Positions 53,303-62,964 of a DNA stretch of 64,000 bases are shown here, one piece after another; positions within the stretch are counted from its first letter, which is position 1; every line of letters starts with the position of its first letter. Source of the stretch: Sphaerimonospora sp050942215 (lineage in GTDB: Bacteria > Actinomycetota > Actinomycetes > Streptosporangiales > Streptosporangiaceae). A program made the translations under genes and the position numbers. The DNA lies in contig NZ_CP192056.1 in assembly GCF_050942215.1 (NCBI RefSeq), positions 6,138,001 to 6,202,000 of the forward strand. The letters are read 5' to 3'. Below the pieces are notes generated by a model. That model did not search any database, was not told the origin of the DNA, and was given only the letters and a program-made list of their open reading frames with translations.

Positions 53303-54451
53303 ATGCCTCGAACTCCGCCCTCCCCTGCCGACCACGCGCTGATCCAACACGCCGCCGCTCAGGGGGTCACCGTCTCAGCTCGTCAAATTGAGCGCTGGCG
53401 AGCCAACAGCCTCCTGCCACCCAATCACGTGCGAACGCTTGGCCGAGGTCGGGGCAGCACCTCCGCTCCGACCGACCAGGCGAAGGAGATGGTGGTGTGG
53501 CTCGGCCAGCACGCAGGCCCGGGCAAACGGCCCGGTGATCTGGCGCTCATAGCGTTCGGCGAGGGCCTGCCTGTACCGGAAGCGACCGTTCGGAAGGTGT
53601 TCGCCGAGGCCGTCAGGATTCCTTCGCCGGACGATATCCCGCCCGAGGGTTCTTCGGTGAATGTCGCGGATGCCAATGCCGCCAAGCGTGGGCGTAGCGA
53701 TCCCGTACCAGCCCGGATTCGACGCATCGACGCCGCTCTCGCGACCGTACTGGAGGATGCGGGAACCAGCGTCGCCGACATAACGCGGGCCGTTCTCGCC
53801 CAGTTCGGGCGGCAGGCCCCACCTGCTCAGACGGAACCCGTGACGCGGCGGGACTGGGCGCACGGCAGCACGATGGCGGCGATCGAGGGGGCCGACACCG
53901 TGGACGTGAGGTACCTGGGAACACTGGGTCGGAGCCTGGCCCCGCTGGGGGTGCCGGCACCAACTGCCGAGGACTTGGAACTCGGCTGGCCGGGCAGCGA
54001 GCAGGAGGCGGAACGACTGCTGACACCGGAAGGTGGTCTCGCCTTCGTACCTACCGGCAGCTTGGAGGAGGTCATCCGTGAACTCGCATGGGCGACGCCC
54101 CTGCCCGATCTTCTGCAGGCATGGCGGATTGCCTCCTATATGCCCACGTGGGCAGTCGATCTATGCGATCGCGTCGAAGCTGCTCTGGCCGCACGCGAGT
54201 CTGCAGAGGCGCTGAGCGAGTGGACCCAAACTATGTGCGCGCCCGCCCGGGTTTTACTCATCACGGCACTCGACAGCGCTGAGCAGAGCCCGGGGAAGAC
54301 CGCGCTCGATGCGCTGATGCTGCTGTTCCAGCGAGAGGCACTGCGGCGGGTCTTGGCAGAGATCCCTGACGCTGAGGTGGAGAACCTCGAGCAGCCGTGG
54401 GCGTTCCCTCCGTTCATGAGCGCGTTCATGACGTTCCGCACGCCTGAGTAG
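53303..54451 (+). CDS. Hypothetical protein with N-terminal HTH-like segment
   Basis: A 382-residue protein. Near residues 20-40 the pattern V-S-A-R-Q-I-E-R-W-R-A-N-S-L-L-P-P resembles the recognition helix of MerR-like proteins, followed by a helical Ala- and Glu-rich body. No family recognised. The ATG at 53303 has no real ribosome binding site, so it may be leaderless; the open frame extends upstream without coding character. Confidence 0.65.
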   Translation: MPRTPPSPADHALIQHAAAQGVTVSARQIERWRANSLLPPNHVRTLGRGRGSTSAPTDQAKEMVVWLGQHAGPGKRPGDLALIAFGEGLPVPEATVRKVFAEAVRIPSPDDIPPEGSSVNVADANAAKRGRSDPVPARIRRIDAALATVLEDAGTSVADITRAVLAQFGRQAPPAQTEPVTRRDWAHGSTMAAIEGADTVDVRYLGTLGRSLAPLGVPAPTAEDLELGWPGSEQEAERLLTPEGGLAFVPTGSLEEVIRELAWATPLPDLLQAWRIASYMPTWAVDLCDRVEAALAARESAEALSEWTQTMCAPARVLLITALDSAEQSPGKTALDALMLLFQREALRRVLAEIPDAEVENLEQPWAFPPFMSAFMTFRTPE

Positions 54452-54563
54452 CAGCAACCTGTCCAGATAGGCATCGACGAGGGATAGATCGATGCCTTCT
54501 GTCGGCAATGTGGGGGGCTGGAACAGGCGGCAATCTACGCTTCGCCTTTCCTCATTGTCGACG

Positions 54564-55253
54564 TCAACTCAGCTCGCCAGCAAGGCCGGCTTTCTTCACG
54601 AGACGACCCCAGCGGGGGCTGCGGGCGAAGGCACGGGCGATGGCGACACCGCTGGGGAGGTCGCCGTCGGCATGGCGGTTCTGCTGTGCCCACCGCCAGG
54701 CCTCTCTCTGCAGCACCCGGCCGTTCCCGTCGTGCTCAGCGGGCAAGTCGGTGTCTTCCTCCTGATCCTCTTGTGGCTCCACGGGGTCAGCTTCCGCGTC
54801 GGCGGCAGGATCAGGGCTGAGAACCGGAAGGTCTTGAGCCTCTGCCCGTGCTCCCGCGCAGCGGCGGATCTGGGACATCAGGAGTTCGTAACTGCCGATC
54901 AGAGCCAGCGAAGGCCACGCCGCGATGATGCGGCCGATCAGGCTGGGCTCGGCGACGGCGACGTTCGCGCCGAGGCTGGCGAGGCTGCCGACCACGAGGA
55001 GGCTCCAGGCCAGGAGACCGCCGCGGGAGCCATGCCGGTTAGCAAGGAGGATGGACATCGAGGCGACGACGATCAGGCCGTCGACGGCGAGCGGGATCAG
55101 TACCGCTGCCAGGTGGTCCTCACCGTGACGCAGGCAGAGCTCGTGCATGTGACGGAACGAGACGACAGCAGCAATCGCTGCCAGTAGAAAAACACCTGCA
55201 ATTGTCGTACGTTGGATGCGGCGTACCGTGCGAGTGTCGTGTGGTCCGACCAA
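54564..55253 (-). CDS. DUF2637 membrane protein, Spd-like
   Basis: A 229-residue protein with four N-terminal membrane helices (about 15-35, 48-68, 78-100, 108-125) and a charged, Asp/Glu-rich tail that ends in a helix-turn-helix-like A-I-A-R-A-F-A-R-S-P-R-W-G-R. DUF2637 proteins, including the Spd spread proteins, are markers of actinomycete integrative and conjugative elements. It lies next to a serine recombinase gene in the same orientation. Confidence 0.82.
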   Translation of the reverse strand: MVGPHDTRTVRRIQRTTIAGVFLLAAIAAVVSFRHMHELCLRHGEDHLAAVLIPLAVDGLIVVASMSILLANRHGSRGGLLAWSLLVVGSLASLGANVAVAEPSLIGRIIAAWPSLALIGSYELLMSQIRRCAGARAEAQDLPVLSPDPAADAEADPVEPQEDQEEDTDLPAEHDGNGRVLQREAWRWAQQNRHADGDLPSGVAIARAFARSPRWGRLVKKAGLAGELS

Positions 55254-55358
55254 GGCTCAGCCCTCCCGACCAGGGAGAATGAGTGTGGTGGACGCCGCGA
55301 AGGGTATGTACGTATCGAGCGTGTCTCCCCTCGGACACGCAACTACCCCATGGGTTTG

Positions 55359-55382
55359 AAGCCCGGCCTACGGACCGGGCTT
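55359..55382. terminator. Hairpin overlapping the recombinase stop codon
   Basis: An 8-bp perfect inverted repeat (55359-55366 and 55375-55382) with an 8-base loop overlaps the last codons and stop of the recombinase gene on the minus strand. Position suggests a terminator for that gene. A second short repeat of GCGTGTC and its complement lies just before, near 55319-55340. Confidence 0.6.
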
Positions 55383-56735
55383 TGTGCTTTCGACCGGACG
55401 AATGTCCATCACGCCGGGACCGCAGACGATCACAATCTTGCTGGCCTTCAGGTATGGGCTAATCCTCTCGTGGTCGGTCAGGTTCAGGCGGGCGGAGAGG
55501 ATGTCGAGGAGCCGGTCCTCGCGGATGTACAGGTTCCTGGGCTGATCAGATGTCCGGGTCTTGGCGCTAGTGTGGCCGTGCCGGCACCGATAGCCGGGCC
55601 GTTGGTTGGCCCAGTGCGCGTCCATGCGCCGCCCGCACAACCCGCAGATGACCAGCCCGGACAGCCGGTAGCGGCGAAAGTCGCCGTCCGCAGTCGCCCG
55701 CGCGGCGCGTACGGCCTGCACGGCCACGAAGTCGGCCTCGCTGACCAGGGGTGGATGCACCTGACCGTCCGAAATGACCCAGTCGGAGTGGTCATTCCAG
55801 GATCGGCCGCTCACCGAGTGAGGATCATGGTCGGTGCGCTGCCGGTTCCACACCTGGCGGCCGGTGTAGCGGGGATTCTCCAGCATCGACGCGATGGTGC
55901 GTCCCGTCCAGCCCTCTCCCGACCTGTGCGGGTTCCGGGCCCTGTCCACTCGAGACGGACACGGGATGCGCCGTTCGTTCAACTGCCGGGCGATCGCCGC
56001 GATGCTCCACCCGGCCCGCCGCACCGCGAAGATCCACCTGACGACGGCGGCAGTGGCCGGGTCCGGTTCCAGTCGGTGCAACCGGCGCCCCCAGCGGGCA
56101 TGCGCCTGGTTCGGATGCGGGCCGGCGTCCGCCAGCCGATACCCGTACGGCGGACGACCGCCCATGTACCGGCCCTGCACGGCAGCTTGCACCCGCATCG
56201 CGGCCAGCACCCGGTGGCGTGCCCGCACCACCTCGCGCTGTGCCTGTGCGCCGAGCACGGTCATCAACGCCTGGTGGGTCGGGCTGCCCATCTCGACCGC
56301 GCCGGCCGCCTCGGGCAGCCACACCTGCACCCCGCGCTCTTCCAGCCACGGCAGCAACTCGTTGAGCTGTTCGGCGAAGAACGCCCGCTCGTACTCGCCG
56401 ACCACGATCGCGTCGAACGGGCGATCCGGCCCGCTGATGAGCTCCAACAGCTCCACCGCCTTCGGACGGTCCTGCCATGGCACCCTCCGGGACACCCCGA
56501 CGTCGAAGAACTCCCGCACGATCCGCCCGTGCCCCGACACCAGCTCCGCAGCCACCTCCCGCTGCCAGCCGTGCGAGGTCCGCCGGTCCTGAAACCGTTC
56601 CGTCGACGTCCGGCCATAGAACGCGAAACGCAACCCCGGCGCCGCCTCACGGCGCTTGACCGGGCGTCTCCGGGTTCCCCGGCGAGCCTGCCCGATCCAG
56701 GTGTCGAGCTGCAGTTCGGTCTGGGTCGCGGTCAT
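55368..56735 (-). CDS. Large serine recombinase
   Basis: About 455 residues. The N-terminal resolvase domain carries F-Y-G-R-T-S-T-E with the catalytic Ser near residue 45, and V-V-G-E-Y-E-R. The central recombinase domain has G-G-R-P-P-Y-G-Y-R and M-L-E-N-P-R-Y-T-G, and a zinc ribbon follows with C-G-L-C-G-R-R and C-R-H-G-H. Such enzymes integrate or excise phages and integrative elements. Start at 56735 has AAGGG upstream. No attachment site repeats were found by eye. Confidence 0.9.
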   Translation of the reverse strand: MTATQTELQLDTWIGQARRGTRRRPVKRREAAPGLRFAFYGRTSTERFQDRRTSHGWQREVAAELVSGHGRIVREFFDVGVSRRVPWQDRPKAVELLELISGPDRPFDAIVVGEYERAFFAEQLNELLPWLEERGVQVWLPEAAGAVEMGSPTHQALMTVLGAQAQREVVRARHRVLAAMRVQAAVQGRYMGGRPPYGYRLADAGPHPNQAHARWGRRLHRLEPDPATAAVVRWIFAVRRAGWSIAAIARQLNERRIPCPSRVDRARNPHRSGEGWTGRTIASMLENPRYTGRQVWNRQRTDHDPHSVSGRSWNDHSDWVISDGQVHPPLVSEADFVAVQAVRAARATADGDFRRYRLSGLVICGLCGRRMDAHWANQRPGYRCRHGHTSAKTRTSDQPRNLYIREDRLLDILSARLNLTDHERISPYLKASKIVIVCGPGVMDIRPVESTKPGP

Positions 56736-56846
56736 GCCCTTGTCCCTTCTGAGAGTTTTCCTTTCGCTCATGACGCCTGATTTCGTCCGTCGGTGCGCCG
56801 TGAGCCCGGTAATTTAGGGGTTTCGCGTGAGAGCGAGTGGTGTTCC

Positions 56847-58671
56847 GTGCCGGGTACGGCCCGCGAGCGACTGGCCGAGCTGCTCGGCAAGCCAGGGGAA
56901 CTGGAGCAACAGCCCGCGTGGAGCGTCTACTAGAAGCTCTTCATGACCGATCTGTCGGTGACGGTCGACGGAGTCGGTCCGCTTCGCTTCCCGTGTCCGA
57001 GGAGCAGTCCGCCCGGCTGCGCGGGCTCGGCCGCCGGGCACGGTTCGGGCGCGGCGAGCAGACCCTGACCGACCCGGAGGTCCGTGACACCTGAGAGATC
57101 CCCACGGAGCTGGTGCGCATAGAGTGGACCGCCCGGTTCGGGGCCGTCCTACAGGTGATGCGCGACGAACTGGGACTGCCATCCCATTGCGAGCTCACGG
57201 CAGACCTGCACTCCATGCTCCTGTACGAAACCGGCCAGTTCTTCGTCACCCACCAAGACTCCGAGAAGGACGACTCCATGGTCGCCACCTTGGTGGTGAC
57301 GCTGCCATCCGACCACACCGGCGGCGAGCTCGTCATCGAGCACCGCGGCCGGCGGAAGGAATACCGCGGATCGAAGGTCGCGGTCTCACTGGTCGCCTTC
57401 TACGCCGATTGCCACCACCAAGTCCTCCCCGTGACAGCGGGAAACCGGATCACCCTCGCCTACAACCTGCTCCTGACCGTAGGCAGCGGCGCCGCAGCCC
57501 AGGACACGCTGACAGGTGAGCTCGCGGCCTGTCTCGACGAGCACTTCGCCACCCCGATCACCCTCTCCTACGGAAGAGGCCAGGCCGACCCGCCGATCCG
57601 GCTGGCGTACCTGCTCGATCACGAGTACACCGCCCGGGGGTTGACCCGGCTGAAGGGCTCCGACGCCGCCCGGGCCGCGCTGCTGCGGGCCGCAGCAAAC
57701 CTGGCGGACTGTGAGATAACGCTGGCCCTCGCGGAGATTCAGGAAACCTGGGACGCCTATGGCTCCGATGACGAGGATTTCTGGTACGACGACGACGATG
57801 ACGACTATGACGACGACGCGGAGGACGACTCCGACAGCGCCGACGACGGGCAGTACCTCCTTCAGGACCTGATCGGCTCCTCCATGACCCTCGCCCGCTG
57901 GGTCAGCCAGGAGGACAGCCTGAGGAGATCTCGCTGACCATCAGCGACGCGGAGGTGACCGCGACGACCCCGACGGCCGACCTCACACCCCACACCTCCT
58001 AGTACGAGGGCTACATGGGCAACTACGGCAACACCCTGGACCGCTGGTACCGGCGGGCGGCACTGGTCATCTGGCCCCAAAGCCGCGACTTCGCCAGGCG
58101 AGCCCAGGCGTCCTCGGCCTGGGCAATTGACGCACTCAGCGAAATGGTCCATGCCGGAGAGGTCACCAAGGCCCGCGAGGCGGCGCGGTCACTGGAGCCG
58201 TTCTGGAACGCCTCGGTCCGTTCCGCTCCACGAAGCGAACTCCTCGGCAGGGCGCTGGAAACCGTTAAGGGGCTGGACGAAACGGAGACGGCGGCCATAC
58301 TCCTGCGTCCGTTCCCGCTGGAGCGACTGATTCCTGACCATGCCCCCGGCGCTCGCCGCCCTGACCGCGCACTACGGCGACACCTGGATCGCCGGCCTGC
58401 TGCACGACTGGTCCGCCGCATGGCGAGTGGGAGGCTACGGCCATGTCCCGGAGCGGCTGGAATGGCACACGGGTCTCCCCCGGCTGTGCGCGGCGTTGAC
58501 GGCCGCCGGGAGCGAAGCGCGTCGCCGGTGTCGGCTCGTGCCAGCTCCACAGTTGCCGAGGCCGCCCGGCTGCGGCCCGACCTCGCGCTGATCGATCCAC
58601 TTCGGGTGGCGATGGTTCGCTTCATCACAAGGCCCGAGTACAGGGTGCTGCGCGGGCGACACAGGGAGCAT
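56847..58671 (+). pseudogene. 2OG-Fe(II) oxygenase gene, multiply broken and truncated
   Basis: The longest intact piece (57113-57937) encodes the double-stranded beta-helix core: F-F-V-T-H-Q-D with the metal His and Asp, G-G-E-L-V-I, C-H-H-Q-V with the distal His, and R-I-T-L-A-Y. Around it the same gene is broken by stops at 56931 (TAG), 57092 (TGA) and 58000 (TAG), and by frameshifts near 56990, 57925, 58340 and 58520. An acidic run of 25 residues rich in Asp lies at 57785-57850. The 3' end is cut off by the IS5-family element at about 58672. The relic is dead by any reading. Confidence 0.8.
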
Positions 58672-59494
58672 TTTCCATCATCCTTCCCGTGCCTGTAGGA
58701 CATGGATGCCTTTGACCAGTTGACCTGCACGTTTCGGGCAGCATCGGAGCTTTCGAAGGATCCGCCAGTCCTTCAACTGCGCATTCGCCCGCTCGCCGGG
58801 ACCACGCAGCTTGGCATGGGCGGAGTTGGCGACCTTCTGCCCGACCGGCTTCCCCCGCCCCTTGTAGGGCACCCGGACCGGCTCACCAGCGCCGACGTAC
58901 CCCTTGTCCGCGAGCGTGACCAGGCCGGCAGCCCCGAGACGGCGGATGATCCCCCAGATCCGGGCCGCGGTCAGGTCGTGCACCGAACCCGGCAGCGATC
59001 CCGACGTCCACACGATCGCGCCGTCCGGGGCGGCCAGGACCTGGATGTTCATCCCGTGGCACCGGTTCTTTCCCGAGTAGTACGGCCGGTCGGCGGCGAC
59101 TCGGTCGATGCGGATCAACGTCCCGTCCAGCACCAGGTAGGGATGGCCGGCCTTTTTGACTGCGCGTAACGCCTGGTCGAGCTTAGGGGCGCGCCGTGCG
59201 AGCAGGGCAGCTGTCTCGGTGATGTACCGCCAGGCGGTGGTCAGGCCGATGCCGAATCCGGTGGCGACCTCTGCGTACGTTTCGCCTTTGCGTAGATGGA
59301 CCAGCACGAGCAGGGCCTGCTGGCCGGTGTTGAACCTGCGCCAGCGCGAGCCGATAGCCGCCCGATGACGGCGGATCACGCCGGCCACGTAATTCAGGGT
59401 GCGATGTGACAACGGCAGGGCGGCACGGTAGAACAGCACAGAAGCTCCTGGCGATACACGATCTTGGTCGACGTGTATCTTCCAGGAGCTTTGG
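58672..59494 (-). mobile_element. IS5-family element, complete copy
   Basis: This element carries one intact transposase. The 5' side shares about 250 bases with the fragment at 5741-5995, and their identity ends at ggagctt near 59494, which marks that terminus; the other terminus must lie near 58672, where the oxygenase relic stops. A 10-bp inverted repeat (aagctcctgg near 59448 and its complement ending at 59492) lies inside the 5' end. Confidence 0.7.
58678..59439 (-). CDS. IS5-family transposase
   Basis: A 253-residue DDE transposase of the DDE_Tnp_4 type with an N-terminal helix-turn-helix (T-Y-A-E-V-A-T-G-F-G-I-G-L-T-T-A-W-R), first Asp in V-L-D-G-T-L-I, second in L-A-D-K-G-Y-V and Glu in G-E-R-A-N-A-Q-L-K. 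The gene is full length, so this copy may be active. Confidence 0.9.
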   Translation of the reverse strand: MLFYRAALPLSHRTLNYVAGVIRRHRAAIGSRWRRFNTGQQALLVLVHLRKGETYAEVATGFGIGLTTAWRYITETAALLARRAPKLDQALRAVKKAGHPYLVLDGTLIRIDRVAADRPYYSGKNRCHGMNIQVLAAPDGAIVWTSGSLPGSVHDLTAARIWGIIRRLGAAGLVTLADKGYVGAGEPVRVPYKGRGKPVGQKVANSAHAKLRGPGERANAQLKDWRILRKLRCCPKRAGQLVKGIHVLQAREG

Positions 59495-59690
59495 TCACGG
59501 CCGCGAGGAGCGCCGCACGACCAAGGTGGTCAGCGTCGCCACCCGGCTGCTGTTCCCTTACGCCCTGCAGGCCATTCAGATCAAACGCCAGGTCCGCGGC
59601 CTCGGCGTGGGCGCGAGATGGCGGACCGTGACCGTCTACGCGATCACCAGTCTGCCGGCCCACCAAGCCCGTCCCGTGCCGGAGCCCTGG
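59495..59690 (+). pseudogene. ISAs1-family transposase C-terminal relic
   Basis: The frame encodes G-H-G-R-E-E-R-R-T-T-K-V-V, A-L-Q-A-I-Q-I-K-R and W-R-T-V-T-V-Y-A-I-T-S-L, the C-terminal signature of ISAs1-type transposases (typically H-G-R-x-E-x-R followed by a-x-Q-a-x-x-I-x-R). Only about 60 codons remain, bounded by the IS5-family element and the GNAT relic. Confidence 0.6.
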
Positions 59691-59702
59691 GCAACGCCCT
59701 GA

Positions 59703-60043
59703 CTGCGGGCTACCGGCAAGATCCAGTAAGTGATTTGTGCGACACCCTCGAAGAGGTTGATGGTGCTCAGCGAGAGGCGTCCCACTACTTCGGCTGCCCG
59801 GGTGATGGCCCAGGAGACAGCCTTTTCGGCATGCCGACGATCATGACATTGGTCGATCCAGGCCAGCGCTTTGATCCGCCGGTGCCAGTGCTGGATGGCA
59901 GGGTTCGTGAACGCTCGGAGTACAGCGGGGGCGTCCTCGGGAAACCACGACCTTAAGGTCAGCCCTCCGGCCTCGAGAACCGGTTGGGCGTTCTTGCTGC
60001 TATGACCAGCAGGGATGGCAGGGAAGATGGAAAGAGGCACCAC
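59703..60043 (-). pseudogene. GNAT acetyltransferase N-terminal fragment
   Basis: L-T-L-R-S-W-F-P-E-D-A-P-A-V and A-A-E-V-V-G-R-L-S-L-S followed by I-T-Y-W-I-L-P form the first half of a RimJ/RimL-type N-acetyltransferase. The acetyl-CoA binding half is missing where the ISAs1 relic begins. The 277 bases between this fragment and the TetR gene contain nothing I can identify. Confidence 0.65.
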
Positions 60044-60320
60044 CCCATACTGGCTTGAGATTGATCAAGGCGGGAGACGCTCTTCCGAGTGTCGGAAGTC
60101 ACGGAGCCTCCTCTACCCTCAATGGTCACGGAGAGTGACTGAATGTGCCGTGCTAGGAAGAACACCGACTACTTAATTAGCGACCTCCACCAGATCTGCC
60201 CCCCAGAACGTAAGCGACCGATTTTCGGCGAGCTACAGCACCCTTGGTGGTCACGACGGTTCACGCGATGCCGGAACCCAGGGCTGTGGCGAACGCCCGA
60301 TCACGACAGCCGGGAAGCGG

Positions 60321-61085
60321 TCAGCGCTTTCCCGGCCTGCCGTGGTCTGTGGGGTAGCCGGTTCCCCCATGCCCTGCCGGTCCACTGCCGGTCCGCGATG
60401 CGGACGGGACGGTGGGAGCCGATGGGTTCAAGATGTCATGCAGGTTGAGCCGGACGGGTGGTGGGAGGGGTTCGGCCTCCTCGGCGCGGAAGGCGCCGAG
60501 CAGGTAGGCGACGAGCCGCCGAGACGCGGCCAAGGCGGCTTCGGTGGATCCGGCGACGAGGCCACCGTTGGCCATGAGCAGCAAGAGGAGGTCGTCCTGT
60601 GCGAAGTCGGCACGCAGTCGCCCGGCCGCCTTGGCACGTCGCGTCAGCTCGGCGAAGCCCTGGAGGGCACGGTCGTATTCCCGCTCGGTGTCGACCGCTC
60701 CGGGAAACGCTCGGACGAAGGCCGCGCTGAAGCCACGGTCGACGGCCTGCATGGCGCACACCTTCTCGATGACCGTGCAGAATCCGCGCCACGGATCCGG
60801 ATCGGCCAGCGCATCGTCCAAGACCGACACGCACGCTGTGAACTGATCGACGAACACCTCGGCGACCAGTGATTCCTTCGTGGGGAAACGGCGGTAGAGC
60901 GTCGCGACCCCTACGCGGGCATGCCGGGCGATCACGGCCATCGGCACGTCGAGCCCGCGGGCGGCGAACAGTTCGCGGGCGACCTCGACGATGCGGTCGC
61001 GGTTCTGCCGCGCGTCGGCGCGCAATCCGACAACCGCGTCGGAGGCGGCCGGCATACGAGATGCCTCGGCGCTCATGTTTCTCAC
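60321..61085 (-). CDS. TetR-family regulator
   Basis: A 254-residue protein with the TetR DNA-binding start (I-V-E-V-A-R-E-L-F-A-A-R-G-L, then V-G-V-A-T-L-Y-R-R-F-P-T-K-E-S-L) and a helical ligand domain. The C-terminus is a long Pro/Gly-rich tail. It is divergent from a deazaflavin-dependent oxidoreductase-like gene, with an inverted repeat between them that may be its operator. Confidence 0.92.
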   Translation of the reverse strand: MRNMSAEASRMPAASDAVVGLRADARQNRDRIVEVARELFAARGLDVPMAVIARHARVGVATLYRRFPTKESLVAEVFVDQFTACVSVLDDALADPDPWRGFCTVIEKVCAMQAVDRGFSAAFVRAFPGAVDTEREYDRALQGFAELTRRAKAAGRLRADFAQDDLLLLLMANGGLVAGSTEAALAASRRLVAYLLGAFRAEEAEPLPPPVRLNLHDILNPSAPTVPSASRTGSGPAGHGGTGYPTDHGRPGKR

Positions 61086-61093
61086 TTTAGGTC

Positions 61094-61115
61094 AAGTGGA
61101 TAAGCCTCTCCACTT
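61094..61115. promoter_or_regulatory. Likely TetR operator
   Basis: A 7-bp inverted repeat (61094-61100 and 61109-61115, 8-base spacer) lies nine bases before the TetR start, in the divergent intergenic region, and is followed by a TATAGGGT stretch. Position and symmetry suit a TetR dimer controlling both genes. Confidence 0.6.
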
Positions 61116-61161
61116 ATAGGGTTACGTTGGCGGCATCAGACACCCGTCGCGAGGAGGTTCT

Positions 61162-61518
61162 GTGCGATACCGGGGACCACTCCCAAAGCGAGCGATCAGC
61201 CGCTTCAACTCCTGCGTCCTGAGGTTGCGTTCCTCTCCTCGGTGGGGCCGGCCGATCAGCAGGCGCCTGACGGTCGTCACCTACGCGGGACGCCGCTCGG
61301 GGCGTACATTCAGCACCCCCGTCGCCTTCCGGCGCGTGGACAACACCGTCACGATCGGCGTTCGGTTCCCCGACGCCAAAACGTGGTGGCGTAACTTCCT
61401 GGCCGAGGGCGGTCCGATATCACTGCAGCTAGACGGGGTTGACCGCACCGGGCACGCGGTCGCCGGACGTGACGAGAAGGGCCGCGTCACCGTCACCGTC
61501 CGCCTGAACGACCGATGA
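61162..61518 (+). CDS. Deazaflavin-dependent nitroreductase-like protein
   Basis: A 118-residue protein with the F420-dependent (Ddn/DUF385) split-barrel pattern L-T-V-V-T-Y-A-G-R-R-S-G and T-W-W-R-N-F-L. These proteins bind coenzyme F420 and reduce quinones or nitro compounds, among other roles. The GTG start has GAGGAGG five bases upstream. It is divergent from the TetR gene and probably its target. Confidence 0.78.
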   Translation: MRYRGPLPKRAISRFNSCVLRLRSSPRWGRPISRRLTVVTYAGRRSGRTFSTPVAFRRVDNTVTIGVRFPDAKTWWRNFLAEGGPISLQLDGVDRTGHAVAGRDEKGRVTVTVRLNDR

Positions 61519-61550
61519 GATCATCGGCCTTCGAGAAGTCTGAGTGCGGT

Positions 61551-61575
61551 CGCAGATAGTGGCTGGCTATCTGCG
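61551..61575. terminator. 9-bp inverted repeat after the deazaflavin gene
   Basis: Bases 61551-61559 and 61567-61575 are perfectly complementary around a 7-base loop. The site begins 33 bases after the stop of the oxidoreductase-like gene, so a terminator is most likely; it could also be a leftover operator of the UTRA relic that follows. Confidence 0.5.
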
Positions 61576-62087
61576 ATTACCGGCCTGAACCGGTTGGAGG
61601 GGCTGGCCGAGGCCCTGACCGGATGCGGCACGGTCACCAACGAGGTCCGGATGGCCGAGGTCGTGGCCGACCCTCCGGCAGCGATCGCCGAGCGGTTGAA
61701 CCTGCTTCCAGGGGCGGCGGCCGTCCACATCGAACGGTTGCGCAGGCTGGACGGGCTACCGTTGTCGGTGGACACGTCGTATCTCACCGCCGATGTGGGA
61801 CAGGCGGTCCTGGGCGGCGACCTCGCCGGCCGGGATGTGTTCGCGCTGATCGAGGAGACCAGCGGCCTCCTGCTCGGCCGTGCCGAGGGGCCGTGCACGC
61901 GGTCGCCGCTGATCCCGGCACCGCGGCGCTGCTGGACATCCCGGTCGGGGCGGCGGTGTTCGCGATCGAACGGCTCACCTTTCTGTCCGACGGACGCCCT
62001 GTCGACGTCGAGTCGATCCGCGTCCGAGCCGACCGGCTGACGTTGTGCGCCACCGTGTACCGCGGTCGGCCGCCGGCGGCCGGCTGA
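61576..62087 (+). pseudogene. GntR-family regulator relic (UTRA domain only)
   Basis: The sequence encodes a UTRA ligand domain: A-E-R-L-N-L-L-P-G-A-A-A-V-H-I-E-R-L-R, P-L-S-V-D-T-S-Y-L, then after a one-base loss in a G-run near 61890 the adjacent frame continues L-L-D-I-P-V-G-A-A-V-F-A-I-E-R and C-A-T-V-Y-R-G. The GntR helix-turn-helix normally in front is absent. It is both truncated and frameshifted. Confidence 0.72.
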
Positions 62088-62199
62088 CCCTCCACGTCTC
62101 AGCCGCCGGGCGGGTCCGCCCGGCGTTCCCTCTCACCCGAAGGTAAACCATGTTTTTCTGCCTGCCTGGATACGCCGCGATCCCGCCGTATGGGGGGCG

Positions 62200-62964
62200 G
62201 TGATGGAGGACCTGTCGCTTGCGCTGCTAGTGCTGCTGGGACTGTTCGGCTTCGTCGGAGGGATCGGCATCACCGCGCTCGGCCCCGGTGGCGTCCTGCC
62301 CACGATCGGGCTGTTCGCCCTGACCGGCCTGTCCCCGGCAGAAGTGGCCGGCACCGCCATCGTCACCCATGTCGCCACCGGCTTGCTCGCCACGGCCGCG
62401 TACACCCGGTCGGGACAGCTCCGCGAGCACGGGACCCGCCGTACGGCGCTGATCCTGGCCGGCACCGCGGTGATCGGCACTCCGATGGGTGTGCTGATCA
62501 ACACCATGGTGTCCATACGGGCGTTCGGGCTGACACTCGGGCTGCTCCTGGTCCTGGTGGCCACGCTGGTCTGGCATCGCGAGCGGCACCGCCCTGTTGC
62601 CGGAGCGGCCCCAGCGGAGCCGCTGGTGGCCGGACTCGGCTTCGCGGTGGCCGTCGCCGCCGGTGTCATCGGCATCGGGGGACCGATGCTGACCGTGCCC
62701 CTGCTGATCACTCTCGGCGTCCCCGTGCTGGAATCCCTCGCGTCGGCGCAAGTCCAGTCGATCGTCATCGCCGCGGTGGGGACGCTCGGCTATCTGGCGC
62801 ACGGCGCGGTCGACTGGCCACTGGCCGCCCTCATCGGCGTCCCCGAACTCGCCGGCGTGCTCCTCGGCTGGAAGATCGCCCATGCCCTGCCGACCCGACG
62901 GCTCAAGTACGGGCTCATCGTCACACTGCTCGCACTGGCCCCCTACCTGGCCCTGCACGGCTGA
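62200..62964 (+). CDS. TauE/SafE (TSUP) family membrane transporter
   Basis: A 254-residue protein with seven or eight membrane helices and the repeated TSUP motif: G-G-I-G-I-T-A-L-G-P-G-G in the first half and G-V-I-G-I-G-G-P-M-L in the second. TSUP proteins export sulfite or organosulfur anions. GTG 62200 and ATG 62203 are both possible starts, behind a G-rich site at 62192-62197. It is surrounded by relics but intact itself. The 248 bases after it hold nothing evident. Confidence 0.87.
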   Translation: MMEDLSLALLVLLGLFGFVGGIGITALGPGGVLPTIGLFALTGLSPAEVAGTAIVTHVATGLLATAAYTRSGQLREHGTRRTALILAGTAVIGTPMGVLINTMVSIRAFGLTLGLLLVLVATLVWHRERHRPVAGAAPAEPLVAGLGFAVAVAAGVIGIGGPMLTVPLLITLGVPVLESLASAQVQSIVIAAVGTLGYLAHGAVDWPLAALIGVPELAGVLLGWKIAHALPTRRLKYGLIVTLLALAPYLALHG

